Of a DNA stretch of 64,000 nucleotides, positions 12,766-25,961 are shown one piece after another. This stretch comes from Lentinus brumalis. Taxonomy: Eukaryota > Basidiomycota > Agaricomycetes > Polyporales > Polyporaceae. A model generated the notes under the pieces. That model was given only the letters and a program-made list of their open reading frames with translations. It did no database searches and had not been told where the DNA came from. The position numbers and the translations under genes were made by a program. The first letter of the stretch is position 1. Each line of letters starts with the position of its first letter. The DNA is taken from assembly GCA_001792895.1 (NCBI GenBank), contig MARA01000014.1:124001-188000 (forward strand), read 5' to 3'.

Positions 12766-15700
12766 ATGGATTACGACCGCTACGACGCCTTCCTCCACCA
12801 CATCTTCAAGCAGACCCAGGGCGACGCCTGGTTCCGCCCCAATGAGGACAACATCGCCGTCGGCGTCGCCCTCCGCGTCGACAACGGCGAGTACCGTGTC
12901 TTCCCCTACGAGAACCTCGGCCTCGAGCCCTTCGAGGCCGCCTGTCGCGTCCTCAACCCTGCCGTCGCCGTCAAGATTCGCAGCGCTGCCGTCCACGCCG
13001 CGTTCTCCGAAGTGTACGTTCGCCTCCCTTATCGCGTGCGACGCGTCGCAGGACGCTAATGCATCATCTTCTAGAGGGCCCGAAGACCGCTCGATCTACA
13101 TCGACGCCAACACGCGCATCCAGATCCTCGACACCATGGTCGACCTTCCAACCGCCGACAAGGAGCAGATGGCCGCGTTCATTGTGAGTGCCTGTTTTGC
13201 GCGTTTCCGCTGCCTTCCGGTCCCACACCCCCCGTAATACCGTTGAAGTGCGGTATACGCGCGCCGCGTCGCGACGTTGGCACGTTTGGCCTTGATGGGC
13301 TGTATACGGCGTTCTAGCAATGTCCGCTCCATTACTCCAGCGTTGTCCGCGCGCGAGATCGGTTGCTGTTGGCCTCGCTCCCGTTTGCGAACTACAGGAT
13401 CGCGGGACTTTCTCATGGCGCTTGGTTGCCTTCTTGGGAATCCCCGCCCCTTTCGCGGCATTCAAGCCAACGTCGTCGCAGATGTGTTCTGTGGCATAAT
13501 TTGGAGCGCAGACGTTCTGTGTCCCAGATTTCCTGCGTCAGCTGGACGCACAGACGGCAGCAAAAGCCTGGACTGGGAGAAAACTTGTCAGCGCCATCGA
13601 CGTCTGGGGTCTCGAGATCGGCGCGGGTGATCGGTAGGCTACAGCCACCACCATGTGCGCTAGCGCGAAGGCTATCGTCGATCGAGCCGGTGTTGGCGGC
13701 CTCTCTGCGTCCGTGGAAAGACTCGACTCGGAGACCGAGGGTCATAGCGTGCGGGGGTTCGTGACCAAGTCTCATCGACTTCGCCACTATATTTTGTCAC
13801 TTTCATTGCCTGCCGTGCCTATGAACGCGATCCCGTTCGCCATGGTCGTTCGGGAGGAGGCGAGCGCACTCGGCTCGCCCCGCATACAGGCTGTGCCTGG
13901 CAGACTACATAGGTCGCCGAGCGTCTGCAATGTCAGATGTGCAATGTCAGATGTGCAATGTCAGATGTGGTGTGATTTGCATCTACGGCCCTGCTCGACG
14001 TTTGCCCTCGTGAACATGAACACTGACGTCTCTTTGTTTCCCCACACAGCGCGACGAGCGTGTGTTGGTTGTGTGGTCAGATTCCATCGACACCATCATC
14101 CCGACGTGTCGCGACTTCGAGGAGCGCTTGATCAAGCTGCTCTGGCGTTCACGTCCAGGTGCCTTCCCAGGCTCACATCCGACGAGCACGAACAGCCATC
14201 CGGCGAGCGTATCTGGTAGGCCTCTGTCTATACCGTTTTTCTCAGGTTCAGGTTACGGGAAATGGGGCGACTACATCGTGCGGATGGGAAACAGACGGGC
14301 TTTCGTGACTCCGGACGTCCTTCTATTCTGAACGTCAGCGGATGAAAGTATCAAGCTCTGTCTTTCTGCTGTGTGGAGAAGCTGCCCAAGGCTTCTCAGG
14401 AAGAGCCAGAGCCGCTTTACCACCTGCGTGGGCGCATTGTTTCGAGTGGTCCAGCCCCGGTTTCATTGTACTCGCCGTTTTTGAACGGTCTTCGTCTGCA
14501 CTGTCGCTAGGAGTACTTGCTTCTCCATTGAATGATTTCCTTGTTTGGACCCAATCTGACGACACCCCTCTCATCCCTGCAGGCTCCGTATCCGGACACT
14601 CGCTCCAAGCGATCAACACCCGTCTCGAGTCCAGTGGCCTCCGCCGCAACTCCCTCGCCGCGGGCGCCCCGGCACGCCGAACGTGCCCGGCACCCCCGCG
14701 GGATCTTCGTTGGTTCAGGCGGCGTGCTCGGCATGAGCGCGGAGGAGCTCGCACTAGAGAAGGACGTCCCCGTGGAGAAGGGCCCCGTGACGAAGACGAA
14801 GCGGACGTGGTGGGGCGGCAAGAAGACTGTCGTCGTGAGCGAGGAGTCGAGCGCGGTCGACTCGTACGCGGATGTCGAGGCCGGCCCTGAGCCGAGGAGA
14901 CCGATGCTCCTCGCCCCGATCTACAACGGTCTCGCGGCGGGCTTGAGTTTATGTGAGTTCGGCTTTGTAGGGCGCAGGGCGATTGCTGACTTTGTTTCTG
15001 GCGGGACAGTCTTCATTGCCAACGGTGTTAACACGCTGCTCATTGAGACGATGCTTGACGGCACTTTCATCCGGTTCGCGCTGTGCGTGCTGCTCCCGCT
15101 GTTGTACTGCGTGTCCTTGGTGAGCGTCCTGCGTCATTGTATGCCGCCGGGTGCAGGTGCTGACGACTCGACGCGTGTAGTTCTTCTCGCTGCAAATCGT
15201 CCAGAACTTGTCCATGGCTATAGGTCCCATCGCTCAGTACCACAAGAACTCAAAGTACTACTCGGCACAGAAGCCTCGCTCGAACAAGATCGTCGACAAC
15301 AGCCTGCCGCATATCACAATCCAGATGCCCGTCTACAAGGAGAGCTTGGACACTGTCTTGTGAGTGCCCTGCAGCCTCCGACCCGCACAGCAATCGTACT
15401 GACGTGACAATCGTAGGGCGCCGTCTATCGAGTCGTTGAAGAAGGCTATGCAGACGTACGCTCGCCAGGGTGGTACGTCGACCATCTTCATCAACGACGA
15501 CGGTCTCCGCCTTCTCCCGGTCGAGGACCGCGACGCGCGCATTCTGTTCTACGCCAACCACGGCATCGGCTGGGTCGCCCGCCCGAAGCACGACGACGCG
15601 CCCGACGGGTTCAAGCGCGCCGGTCGGTTCAAGAAGGCCTCGAACATGAACTACGGCCTCTCGCTCTCGCTCATGGCCGAGAAGCACCTCGCGGGCCTGC

Positions 15701-17401
15701 TCGCGCAGGAGAAGAGCCGGTCGCACGAGGTCCGCGGGAGCGTCGTGAGCCCGCACGGCGTGAACGAGGACATGCGCTACGGCATGCAGTACCAGAACCA
15801 CGACAGCGAGGACCAGGGCGTGATCAACCAGGGCTTCGGGCAGCGCGTGCGCGCGCACAGCGACACGAGCTCGCAGTTCGGCGGCGACGCGGACTGGGTC
15901 GACCTCGAGGAGCGCGCGCTGCAGATGGCGATCGACGAGGTCTACGAGGCGTCCGGGCGCAGGTTCCGCCCCTGGGCGGCGAACGGCCGCGCGTGCCGCG
16001 TGGGCGAGATCGTGCTCCTCGTCGACTCGGACACGATCGTGCCCGAGGACTGCCTGCGCGACGCCGCGCGCGAGATGGCCGAGTGCCCGACGGTCGCGAT
16101 CATCCAGCACGAGTCGGACGTCATGCAGGTCGCGCACCACTACTTCGAGAACGGCATCGCGTACTTTACGCGCAGGATCAACAGGTGCATCTCGTTCGCG
16201 TGCGCGAACGGCGAGGTCGCGCCGTTCGTCGGCCACAACGCGTTCCTCCGCTGGAAGGCGCTGCAGGATGCGGCGTTCGTCGACCCGGCAGACGGGAAGG
16301 AGAAGATCTGGTCCGAGTCGAACGTGTCCGAGGACTTTGACATGGCGCTGCGGCTCCAGATGCGTGGGTACATCATCCGCTGGGCGACGTACTCGAAGGG
16401 TGGCTTCAAGGAGGGTGTCTCGCTCACGGCCGACGACGAACTCAACCGCTGGCAGAAGTACGCATACGGTGAGTATCTCTTCCTGGTGATTGCGGAGGCG
16501 TGTGCTCACTTAACGTGTGCAGGTTGTAACGAGCTCCTGTTCAATCCTCTCGCTCAGTGGTGGCGCAAGGGCCCCATCGCGCACCAGATCCACAAGTTCA
16601 TTTGGTCCGGTGCTCCTCTCCACTACAAGTTCTCCATGATGGCGTACATGTTCTCGTACTGTAAGTCCTGTCGCGCCTGAGTGCTCCTCACCACGAGCTC
16701 ATCGCTATGTGCTTGCAGACGGTATCGCGGCGGCCATCACGATCTCAATTGTGAACTACGTCATGCTCGGCTTCCAGTTCCCCGTCGACGGCTTCTACAT
16801 GCACAGTTTCGAGATCTGGCTTGCGACCACGGTCGTCTTCTATGGCTCCGGCAACGTCGGGTTCACGCTGCTCGAATATCGTCTGGGCGAAAAGTCGATC
16901 CTTGGTGCCCTCTGGGAGAACCTCATGTGGGTTCCGTTCTTGTGAGTACCATCTGTTCACCTTGCTCGGTTCGTTATTGGATCGTCTGACGGCGAGGCGC
17001 AGCTTCTTCTTCTTCGGTGGGCTTTCCATCCCAGTGTCGCAAGCGATCCTGGCGCATCTCTTCTCGTACAACATGACGTGGGGTGCGACCAAGAAGGAAG
17101 TCGAACGTTCCAACTTCTTCAAAGAGGTGCCCAAGATCTTCAAGCGCTTCTGGTTCCCGTGGCTCGTGTCGTGGATCCTCGTCGCGGCGATGGTCATCCT
17201 CAGCACGCCCCTCGTCCCAGTCCAGTGGAGAATAGACGGCTCCGCATGGGCCGTCATCTTCCCGCTTGCCGTGCTCGCGGGCTGCCACATCCTCTACCCG
17301 GTGCGTGATTCCTGCAGCGCGTACGCTGCTGCTCCTCATTACTGACCATGCATCCCTCACAGATCGTCCTCAACCCATGGCTGATGATCTTCTCTTACTG
17401 A
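12766..17401 (+). CDS. Multi-pass family 2 glycosyltransferase (fungal group)
   Basis: Processive-type GT2 enzyme, probably at the plasma membrane, making or extending a surface polysaccharide. The substrate is not readable from sequence. Exon 1 (12766-13013) and exon 2 (13075-13183) encode a conserved N-terminal domain (MDYDRYDAFLHHIF...). It continues after an 866-bp intron as RDERVLVVWSDSIDTIIPTC at 14050. A variable linker follows, then two membrane segments, the GT-A core and at least five C-terminal membrane segments. Catalytic motifs visible are INDDG, LLVDSDTIVPEDC (metal/UDP-binding DxD-like), SEDFDMALRLQ and the RW-type acceptor motif LNRWQKY. It ends LNPWLMIFSY with TGA at 17399-17401. 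It resembles chitin/cellulose synthase cores but lacks the QRRRW of chitin synthases. Exon borders between 14160 and 14590 are the least certain. Confidence 0.94.
13927..13968. repeat. Three exact 14-bp tandem repeats inside a GT2 intron
   Basis: GCAATGTCAGATGT occurs three times head to tail, within the 866-bp second intron of the GT2 gene. Confidence 0.95.
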
Positions 17402-19815
17402 ACGATCACGGCACGTCGCTGCCGGACCATCTTCCTCGCATGTCCTCTATACCAATACGATACCTGGATACGGACGACCATCTACTCAAGTATATCTGTG
17501 CTCCCTCCCTCATCCCCGTCTCCGTCATCGTTTACTGCTACTGCTACTGTTCCCGTTACTTGCGTACGCGTACGGACTGTCCACACGCTCTTTCCCTCCG
17601 CGCTGCGCGGCGCGCGGGTCGCTCGCTAGACGCATGGCGTGCACTGCACAGCAGAGTCCCAGTGTCTCGTCCATCACCTGCCGCGCACCCCATGTACATT
17701 CCAATGACTCTCATGGACATGCTCCGGCTTCATGGACTGGAAATTATCCTCTACCTCCGCTTCACTTCACCTCACCACGCCTCCTCCCCCCTGCCCTACG
17801 TACATACATACACACACACACCTGCATCACGCCCCAACTCGCCTACGTGCACTGTTCGTATATACTCTAGTTGCTGCTGCTGCTACTGCTGCTCTGTACG
17901 CCACTTTAAATGCACTGCCCGCCTCCCTTGCTGCACGTTTGATAGCTTGCATTCATCTGCTCCTTCTCTACGACTCCCGTGTATCTTTCCAACAATGGTT
18001 TTAGTCCTAGTCACTGTTTTCTGTAGTGCATTCACGCGTAGAATCATATTGGCAATGTCAATCATCATCACACTCATTTATCGAACCTGTTGGTGCACGC
18101 ACTGCAGTGTCCTGACTCCTGATATTCCGGCGGTCATCGGAAGTCGCCCGGTGCTTGGGAAGCACTCGGTGATATATATAGGACGTCTCCTCGACGCCGA
18201 TTCGAGCTCACACGAACCACCCCATATGACACAGTACACTGGATGTGCATTGTTACACTTCGACGTGGGCTCATGTTGGGGGGCACTGCCGACTTCAAGT
18301 CGAGGCTGCGGCGGCCTACCTCCACCAGGTCTCGTGTAACGGCCCCAATGCCGGCCGGTACAGCAGGAGCAGGTGTCATTTTCCGAATATCTTGGTACGA
18401 TGGCGCGGGTGACCCGTGGCACGTTTCCAATGGGAACTGGAGACCTAGCCTACAACGTACGTACGTACATACCAGGCATGAATGCATGACGCAGAACATC
18501 TGCCGCATCTCACGAATCTTCTGTGCGGCACATTCGGGCTGATGTGCACGGAGCGTACGAAGTGTTTTCAGACACAGTGCTGGTCGAACCTTAACGAACT
18601 GGCGTGAGCTGGTGACATAGGGAGAGGCAAGGACCCATCATCCCAGCATTTTAAGGCGTTACATTGGGCGACAGTCAGTGATTGTACTATCCATGTGTAG
18701 GATGGCGATACCGCGGCTTCAACCCGGATGCTTGCCCAGAGCAGCGTCAATCCAGGCTATTTGGAGGTATCATACTACTTACTGTCTGTGTCAAGTCGCC
18801 TTAAATGATAAGTCTGATGTGATCTTGGGCTTGTTATCGCCGACAATTGGCGCAATCGTGTTGTCTTGGACGTCCTGGTCCCAGGTATGTATGTTTTGCG
18901 GCTTGCTTGCCGGAGAAGCAAGCACTTGCTTAGTACACCCTAACGTGTCTAGATCATGCCGGGCCATGCGCTGTACTAAGAATAGGTGACTTGCAGAGTT
19001 ATCAACGCCACATAGACCGGAAACAATGTAGACTCACTGCTGGTGGTTGGGGAGGGGCAGGCTCGGCAAATGCCGGAAGAAAGCTACTTCCGAATATAGC
19101 AGGTGTGTAGGAACGGCGGTAAAAACCACGCTGCATTTGTGGGCTGCGTTGAGCCCGGTCTGCTATCTATATCCCCGCTGACATTGCTGCATATCGAATT
19201 CGAGTAACGCGATTGTAAGCATGCCGGGCCCGAGTCTTGTCTTCAAACCAGCCCGAACGATTCCCAAGACCGCGTCGGACATGGTCGGACAACCTCGGGT
19301 AGCCCGAGCATCTTGTCATTTATTTCTGTGCTTCCCGGTGACTACACAAACAATTAACGTACTGCTGCAGATTGCCAGATAGCAGGGTATGTGGGCGAGC
19401 GGCTCGCGTCCGGCCCGGGCCTTACCAGAGCCGAGGCCTGGGAATCTTCCTCAGTGAGGACCCGAAGCGCTGGCAGCAAGTTCCTGCTTGCGTACTTGAA
19501 CTTCACGAAAACGGCAATGCATTTGCTCGAAGGGACGGACACTCATCCACGGGCACTGTTCCGTCGATCGTTCAGTGTCGAAGTCTTCCGTGCATGCAGA
19601 ACTCAGCACATGTCGGGGCTCGGAACCTGCATGATCAACAGCCGTTTCTTCACCCGTTGGCTGCTATGCAGCTGTTCGCGGTTATGTAAGTGGACCCTTC
19701 ACCGTCTTGCTACCGTGGCGCTGACACCGCGCGTATCTCAAGTCTTAGAGGACCATAAAAGAGGGGAGCTGCAGCCCTGTGGTCTGTCGTCACTTGTCTT
19801 CACCTCTTGAACCAC
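17402..19815. other. Intergenic region upstream of the polyketide synthase
   Basis: About 2.4 kb with no supportable gene. The left end holds the GT2 3' UTR and microsatellites: a TACA/CA run at 17801-17820, a CTG/CTA run at 17871-17895, and ACGT repeats at 18455-18468. I searched the right end for a starter-unit acyltransferase exon of the PKS and found neither long open exons nor a Cys/His active-site context. The core promoter of the PKS is listed separately. Confidence 0.6.
19755..19761 (+). promoter_or_regulatory. Candidate TATA box of the polyketide synthase
   Basis: ATAAAAG lies about 55 bases before the ATG at 19816. The spacing suits a fungal core promoter with a short 5' UTR. If it is real, translation starts at the KS domain, which argues against missed upstream SAT exons. 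Confidence 0.4.
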
Positions 19816-22800
19816 ATGCAGAACATCAAAGACACCGCTTCCATCCCCATACATCCCGTTGCTATTGTAGGGATGGCCGTCGATTTTCCAGGTGCTGCCA
19901 ACGCAGATGCGTTTTGGAAGCTCCTGGAGGAGGGCTTGAACACCGTCTCCAAGGTGCACCCATCGACATGCTGCGTCCAGAAATGCTGTCTCACGTTATC
20001 TGTTCTAGATTCCCGAGGAGCGATTCAATCTCTCGGACTACGAGGGCAAGAGTCCTGGCCGCTCCATGAATGCGAGTCACGGCAATTTCTTGCCCGACCC
20101 CGATGCCTTCGACAACGCGTTTTTCCACATCTCTCCTCGGGAAGCTCGTAGCATGGACCCCCAGCAGCGTTTGCTGTTGCGGACCGCTTACCATGCGTTG
20201 GAGAATGCTGGCTACTCCCCGAATGCCACGGCCTCGTTCGACCCCGATGCCTTCGCTACATATGTTGGATGCGCGACCTACGACTACGTTCATAATCTCA
20301 GAAATGATATAGATGTGTACTATAGCACCGGTATGTCCCCTCCTCACCGTTTGCAGATGAACTCTTATCTGACACCCACTTTCCAGGAACTCTCAAAGCA
20401 TTTCTTAGCGGCAAGATTTCCTATGCCTTCGGGTTTGGGGGGCCATCCATGGTCTTGGACACGGCCTGTTCGGCATCCGTGGTTGGCATCCATCAGGCAT
20501 GCCGTGCTTTGGCTGTGGGGGACTGCAAAGCGGCGTTGGCAGGAGGCGTCAACGTTATCACCAGCCCCGATGTACGCCCATTGCCACTTGCAATTCCTGC
20601 GTGCATGGAGTCCTAACAATAAACTGCAGATGTACCTGGGCCTCGCTAGAGGTCATTTCCTCAGTGAAACAGGTCAATGTCGCCCATGGGATGCCTCTGC
20701 GGACGGGTATTGTCGTTCCGAAGGATGTGGCTTGTTCGTGCTCAAGCGGCTCGCCGATGCGATAGCCGAGAATGACCGAATCCTTGCTGTCATCCGAGGG
20801 GTGGAGGTTAACCAGTCGGGCAACGCACGGTCAATCACTCATCCTCACATCCCAGCCCAAACTGCGCTATTCAGAAAGCTCGTCGCTACTACCGGCGTCC
20901 ATCCCACGGAGATCAGCGTGGTCGAGTGCCACGGCACAGGCACCCAGGCCGGGGACCCTACTGAACTACAAGCCGTTCGAGAGGTCTTTGGCCCTGGCCG
21001 CACGTCTGATAACCCTCTCTATGTGACCTCTGTCAAGGCCAATATCGGACACGCTGAGGCGGCGTCGGGTGCCGCCAGTCTTGCCAAAGTCATCCTGATG
21101 ATGAAGAACCGTGCCATCCCTCGCCATCCCTCCTTTCAGCAGCTCAACCCGCGTATCCCCGACTTGGCCGCTGACAACGTTCGAATCAACACTGCCACTG
21201 TACCGTGGGGCTCCCAACGGAAGCGACTGGCGCTATTGAACAACTTCGGCGCGTCGGGATCGAATGCAGCCCTTATTCTAGAGGAGTATCTTACACCTCT
21301 GCCCACGGCATCCCGCCAGCTCCGCGCCTCAGGCGTTATCATTGGACTCTCCTGCCGGAGCGTTGCTGCGGTTGAGAGGAGCCGTGCCGCCTACATTGCA
21401 CAGGTGGAAGAGTCCATCCAAGACGATGCGTCCCTGAAGGATTTCGCGTACACTGCGACAGCTCGGCGCCAACTCCACAAGTACCGTATCTCTGCGAGCG
21501 GGCAGACTCGGGATGAAGTGCTGAAGGCCCTTCGCTCCGCCAAGGTGGTCGAGGTATCGGCCGCAGAGAACGTCATCTTCGTCTTCTCCGGGCAGGGTTC
21601 GCAGTACCTGGGGATGGGTGCAGACCTCTACCGGAAGTTGCCATTGGTCGCAAGGTTCGTAGAGTCCTGCGATCGGAAGCTCCTCGACATGGGCTTCGCC
21701 GGCGTAGTCGAGGTTTTCGAGCACACTACGAACAGCCATCTCCTCGACAGTCAGGGGGAATTCGAAGCACTGCACTCAGGTTTGTTCGTCCTCGAGTGCG
21801 CTCTGGCAGAACTTTGGAAGTCATGGGGCATCCGGCCCTGCGCGGTGGTTGGGCATAGGTACGTTATCGGGAAAGTCTCAGATCAGTGGCTCACGCACGG
21901 CTATGTTCAGCTTCGGCGAATACGCGGCTCTCGTGTGTTCCGGAGTCCTCTCCCTCGATGATGGGCTGAAACTTGTCGCCACTCGCGCCCGCCTCATCGC
22001 TTCCATGTGCGCTCCCAACAATACCACCATGTCCTCAGTGCGTGCCTCTCCTGAGCGCGTCGAAGTTCTTCTCGGCGATTTCCCTTCTTTGGAGATGTGT
22101 TGCTACAACAGGTTAGTATTTGAGTCGTATGGAGGCCCTACCTAGACTGACCAGCGAATTGGCATCAGCCCGGCTCACTGTACCGTTGGCGGCCGTCTGC
22201 CCGACTTGGACGAATTCGAGAAGCTATGCGGGGCGGAGAATATCCAATATACCCGCCTGGACGTGCCTTATGCCTATCATTCCGAGGCCATGGAGCCCGT
22301 CCTGGACGGCCTCCGCAAGCTCGGAGGAGAGGTCACTTACTCCCCACCCAAGCTCCCCGTGCTATCGAATGTCACCGGCGCCCTCATACAGCCCGGAGAC
22401 CTTACACCGTTCACACCCGACTACTTCTCGCGCCACTGCAGGGAGCCCGCAAGGTTCCTGCAGGGCATCTCGGACCTGCGAGCTCGCCTCGATGTCTCGG
22501 TCATCGCTGCTTGCATAGAGATTGGCCCTCACCCAACGACCCTGTCCCTCATGCGCAGCTTGCAGTCGGAGGGGGCACCCCTCCTGGTTCCTTCGTTGCG
22601 CAGGAAGACCCGCGACTTCGGGACGCTCTGCGGATCGCTCGCGCACTTGTACTGCACCTCTGCGCCGGTGCAGTGGAGAAAGGTGTTCGCGGACCTTGCG
22701 CCCGAGGCCAGACTGATCGACCTGCCCCGCTATCCGTTCGCCGACACCCGCTTCTGGGTCCCATTCAAGGAGAGCGCCACGCTTCAAGCACGAGCGCAAG

Positions 22801-25483
22801 TGCAAGCGCCGCTTCCTCTCAGTCATCACCTTCTCGCAGTCGAAGCAACCCCGGCGAAGAAGCCTGTCATCTTCGAGAGAGACATCTCTTCCGTAGCAGA
22901 CCTGATCATGGGACACCAGGTCGCCGGCGCGGCACTCTGTCCTGCCTCCGTCTATACGGAGCTTGCCTACTCCGCCGCCCAGGAGGTCTTGGCGGGCCGT
23001 TCCGACTGGAAGGCGGGAGACGTGCTCGACATGTCAGACACCGTATACCCTAAACCTCTAGTCTACAGCCCCGGGAGTCGAGCTAAACTTCGCGTGGAGA
23101 TACTGCCCTCCGCTGGTGGCACCGGCTCTTTCAGCGTGTTCTCCATCAACGAACAGGATGCTCATCCTCAGCTTCACTGCACAGGCTCGTACAAGAGGAA
23201 GACAGCTGAAGGGTCCCTGTCGAAGCTCAGTCACGCCAAGCCAACGCTGGAGCGAGAGGTACGCCTCCTCTTGTCCGTTGATTCGACGCTTCAGCCGGAG
23301 ACCTTCGGCACACGCACGGTGTACGACCTCCTCTTCCCCAACATCGTCAGCTACTCCGATCTCTACCGCACCATCCAGACGATTACTGTGAACACGAGCC
23401 AGTCTACTGCATACGCCGTCATTCGACTCCCTCAGGCACACCTAACCTCCACAGCCCCCTTCGTAACCCACCCGATCTTTGTCGACACACTCCTGCACGT
23501 CGCGGGCTTCCTCATCAACTTCACGTTGGGCATGAACGGCCGAGACGCCTGTATCTGCTCTCAGGTGGACAAGCTAAAGGTTGTGCCGGAAGTCGTGGTC
23601 CCGTCTGCGCAGTACGGCCTGTTCGCGTCCGTCACACATGCTGACAAGACTACTACCGTGGCTGATGTCTATGCGTGGGAGCTTGCTGAGCCTGGACGGC
23701 GCATCATCGCGTCGTTGAGGCGGGCCCGCTTCCGCAAGGTGCCCATGGCGAGTCTCAAGCGGGCACTTGGAGTTGGTGCGGCACCCTCGCATGCACGACC
23801 TGCGCTTCCCCGCGACGCGGCCAACCAGGCGGTCCGCAGGGCTGTCAGTGATGGGAATGGCCAGCCAACCCTCAAGCCGGTCGACATAGCCGCTATCCCA
23901 GCGAAACTCGCAACTAGTCTAGAAGACGATGTCCTCCACATCATTGCTGAGACTGCGGGCCTCGCGAAGGACGACATCATCCTCGACGCGGAGCTCGCGC
24001 ATCTGGGCATCGACTCCCTCATGATATGGGAGCTCGCATCTCGCCTCCGCTCAATACTCCCTGTTAATACCGTCGACACGCATGTACTTGCGGCTGCGAC
24101 GACCGTGCGTGCGCTCGTGGACATTCTCTTGGCCAAGCGGGGGCCGAGGATGAGGGAATTATCCGCAACGGACAGTGCCGTCACTCTGTTTGATGAGAAT
24201 CCCGAGCAGTGCCCCTCTCCTCCTGCGTCCTTTCCCTCTGACGTTGAAGATCAACTCCCAGGCATCGACGGGCTGAGCGTCGTGAAGAGCGTCCTGTCCA
24301 CGATCCTCGACATTCCCGTTGACCAACTCGTTGAGGACGCGGAGCTCAGCAGCCTGGGGCTCGATTCTCTCACGTCCATCGAGGCTCGACATGCGTTCCA
24401 GACTCGGTTGTCTATCAAAATCGACGAGGAGACGATGCTTGCGTGCGAGACTGTTAGGGACCTGGTCACCGCTATTTCGGTCGCAAGATCCCCGGGCTCG
24501 CCTGGCGGTGCGACGTTGCCCCCCATTGCTGTCCCTCCGACCCTCGAGACGCACATGCGTCCTCATGTCCTCCGTCTACAGGCAGCTCCGGCGGGATCGC
24601 GCGTTTTGCCTCTTATCCTCTTCCACGACGGGAGCGGTCTCATTAGTGGTTACTCGAAACTCGCCCCTCTCGGATGCGACGTCTGGGCCGTTCAAAACAC
24701 CGGGTACCCCGCGAACAACGCACTCGCAGGGGTTCGGTCAGGCATGGAACTGGTCTCGATGGCCATTGACTATGTCGGGCTACTGAGCACGCTGGTCGCC
24801 AATGAACGAATATTCCAAGGAGGCTGTATACTGGGAGGTGAGATGATCCGCTTTCTTGCCTAGTGGATGACGGTGGGATACTGAAGCTCTGGGACAGGTT
24901 GGTCGTTCGGCGGAGTTCTGGCGTTCGACATCGGAAGGCGGCTGGCCAGTGCTGGCATCAAGGTCAATGGCCTGATCCTCATCGACAGTCCCGCGCCACA
25001 GACGAAGAGTACAATCCCGGACTCACTCATCGACGCGATTGCACAGAAGGCCTTCGCAGGCAACGGTACTTCAACCCGCACCGTGGCGCTGGTACAAGAG
25101 CAGATGCGCTATGCTACCAACGCGCTCGTCAATTACGATCCGGCGCAAAGTGCTCATGCCTTCAAGGGACCACTCCGCGCGGTATACCTTCGCTCTCAAC
25201 AAGGGAATGAACTTCCAGCATATGCGGGGGAAGCGATGACGGATGCCCGCGTACACGCATTCTTCACGAAAACGGGCGACGAGTGGACGGTTCCGATGTG
25301 GGAAGAGGTGCTTGGCGAGAAGATGGTTACCGTCAATATCCCAGGAGACCACTTTGGCGTATTTGATACAGAAAACGTCAGTACCTTCCGCTTTCTCTGA
25401 CCGCTCTGCATGCACCGACCACTGCCTCATAGATCGCGGAGGTATCACACTGCTTGAAGGAGGCCCTGAATCGACTGCGCTGA
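19816..25483 (+). CDS. Non-reducing polyketide synthase, KS-AT-PT-ACP-ACP-TE
   Basis: Iterative type I enzyme that condenses malonyl-CoA into an aromatic polyketide. [14 protein letters not shown], active-site DTACSAS, then ECHGTGT and [23 protein letters not shown] and GHSFGEYAA; its serine codon is split by the intron 21859-21910. Product-template domain: [11 protein letters not shown] with the catalytic His and [10 protein letters not shown] with the Asp. Two carrier domains: [10 protein letters not shown] and [10 protein letters not shown]. Thioesterase: [11 protein letters not shown], immediately after the intron 24838-24897, and PGDHFGVFD. The last exon ends EALNRLR with TGA at 25481-25483. 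About 1,700 residues. No starter-unit (SAT) domain precedes the KS. There are no KR, DH or ER domains, hence non-reducing. ATG 19816 is chosen over the non-ATG frame opening at 19807. Product class (orsellinic-acid-like or larger) cannot be read from sequence. Confidence 0.96.
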
Positions 25484-25961
25484 ACGTCTCATGCACACGC
25501 TTAATGTGTTGTCGATAGCATGTCGAAGGTAACTGTACTACGTTACAGTTGAGAGCAACTGGAGCATACTTAGAAGGTTCTACCGGCCCTGGGATGACCG
25601 CGAGCTTTCGTGCATCATGTGGGTTTGTGCTCATACTATAACGCAAGCGGTGCCAGTGAGTAGACTCCTACGGTGCCGCGCATGTCCCTGGGAGGATGGA
25701 GGCTCAGCAGCAGCAGACCGGCCTTGAGCTGAGGTACCGAAACAATATGCAGGACGACCTGACTTTTGCGGAGACGTGAGGTGTATCTTGACAGTTGAAC
25801 AGCGCTCGAATTCTGATGTCATGATAGTCATGTGTGTATTCCGATCTAACCACTGTGATGTATGCCAATATGAACTACAGAGACTCTCAGCCGAACATGA
25901 CATACTGACCACCCAACCTCTGCAAATTCGCAGCGAGGGACCGGATGATCCATGTTGCGCG
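25484..25961. other. Convergent intergenic region, PKS / MCM10
   Basis: About 480 bp between two convergent stop codons. It should hold both 3' UTRs. No coding or repeat structure is seen. Confidence 0.6.

Noticed and set aside
13653..14219. Open frame inside the long GT2 intron as a nested gene
   Set aside because: Runs across the intron's 14-bp repeats and into the next exon in a wrong frame. No motif.
15250..16509. 419-codon minus-strand open frame
   Set aside because: Lies antisense to the conserved catalytic exon of the GT2 gene. Its Arg/Val/Ala/His-rich composition is the mirror image of GC-rich sense codons.
19391..19810. Possible SAT-domain exon upstream of the PKS
   Set aside because: The 139-codon frame has no acyltransferase motif, ends before the KS and overlaps the TATA-like element.
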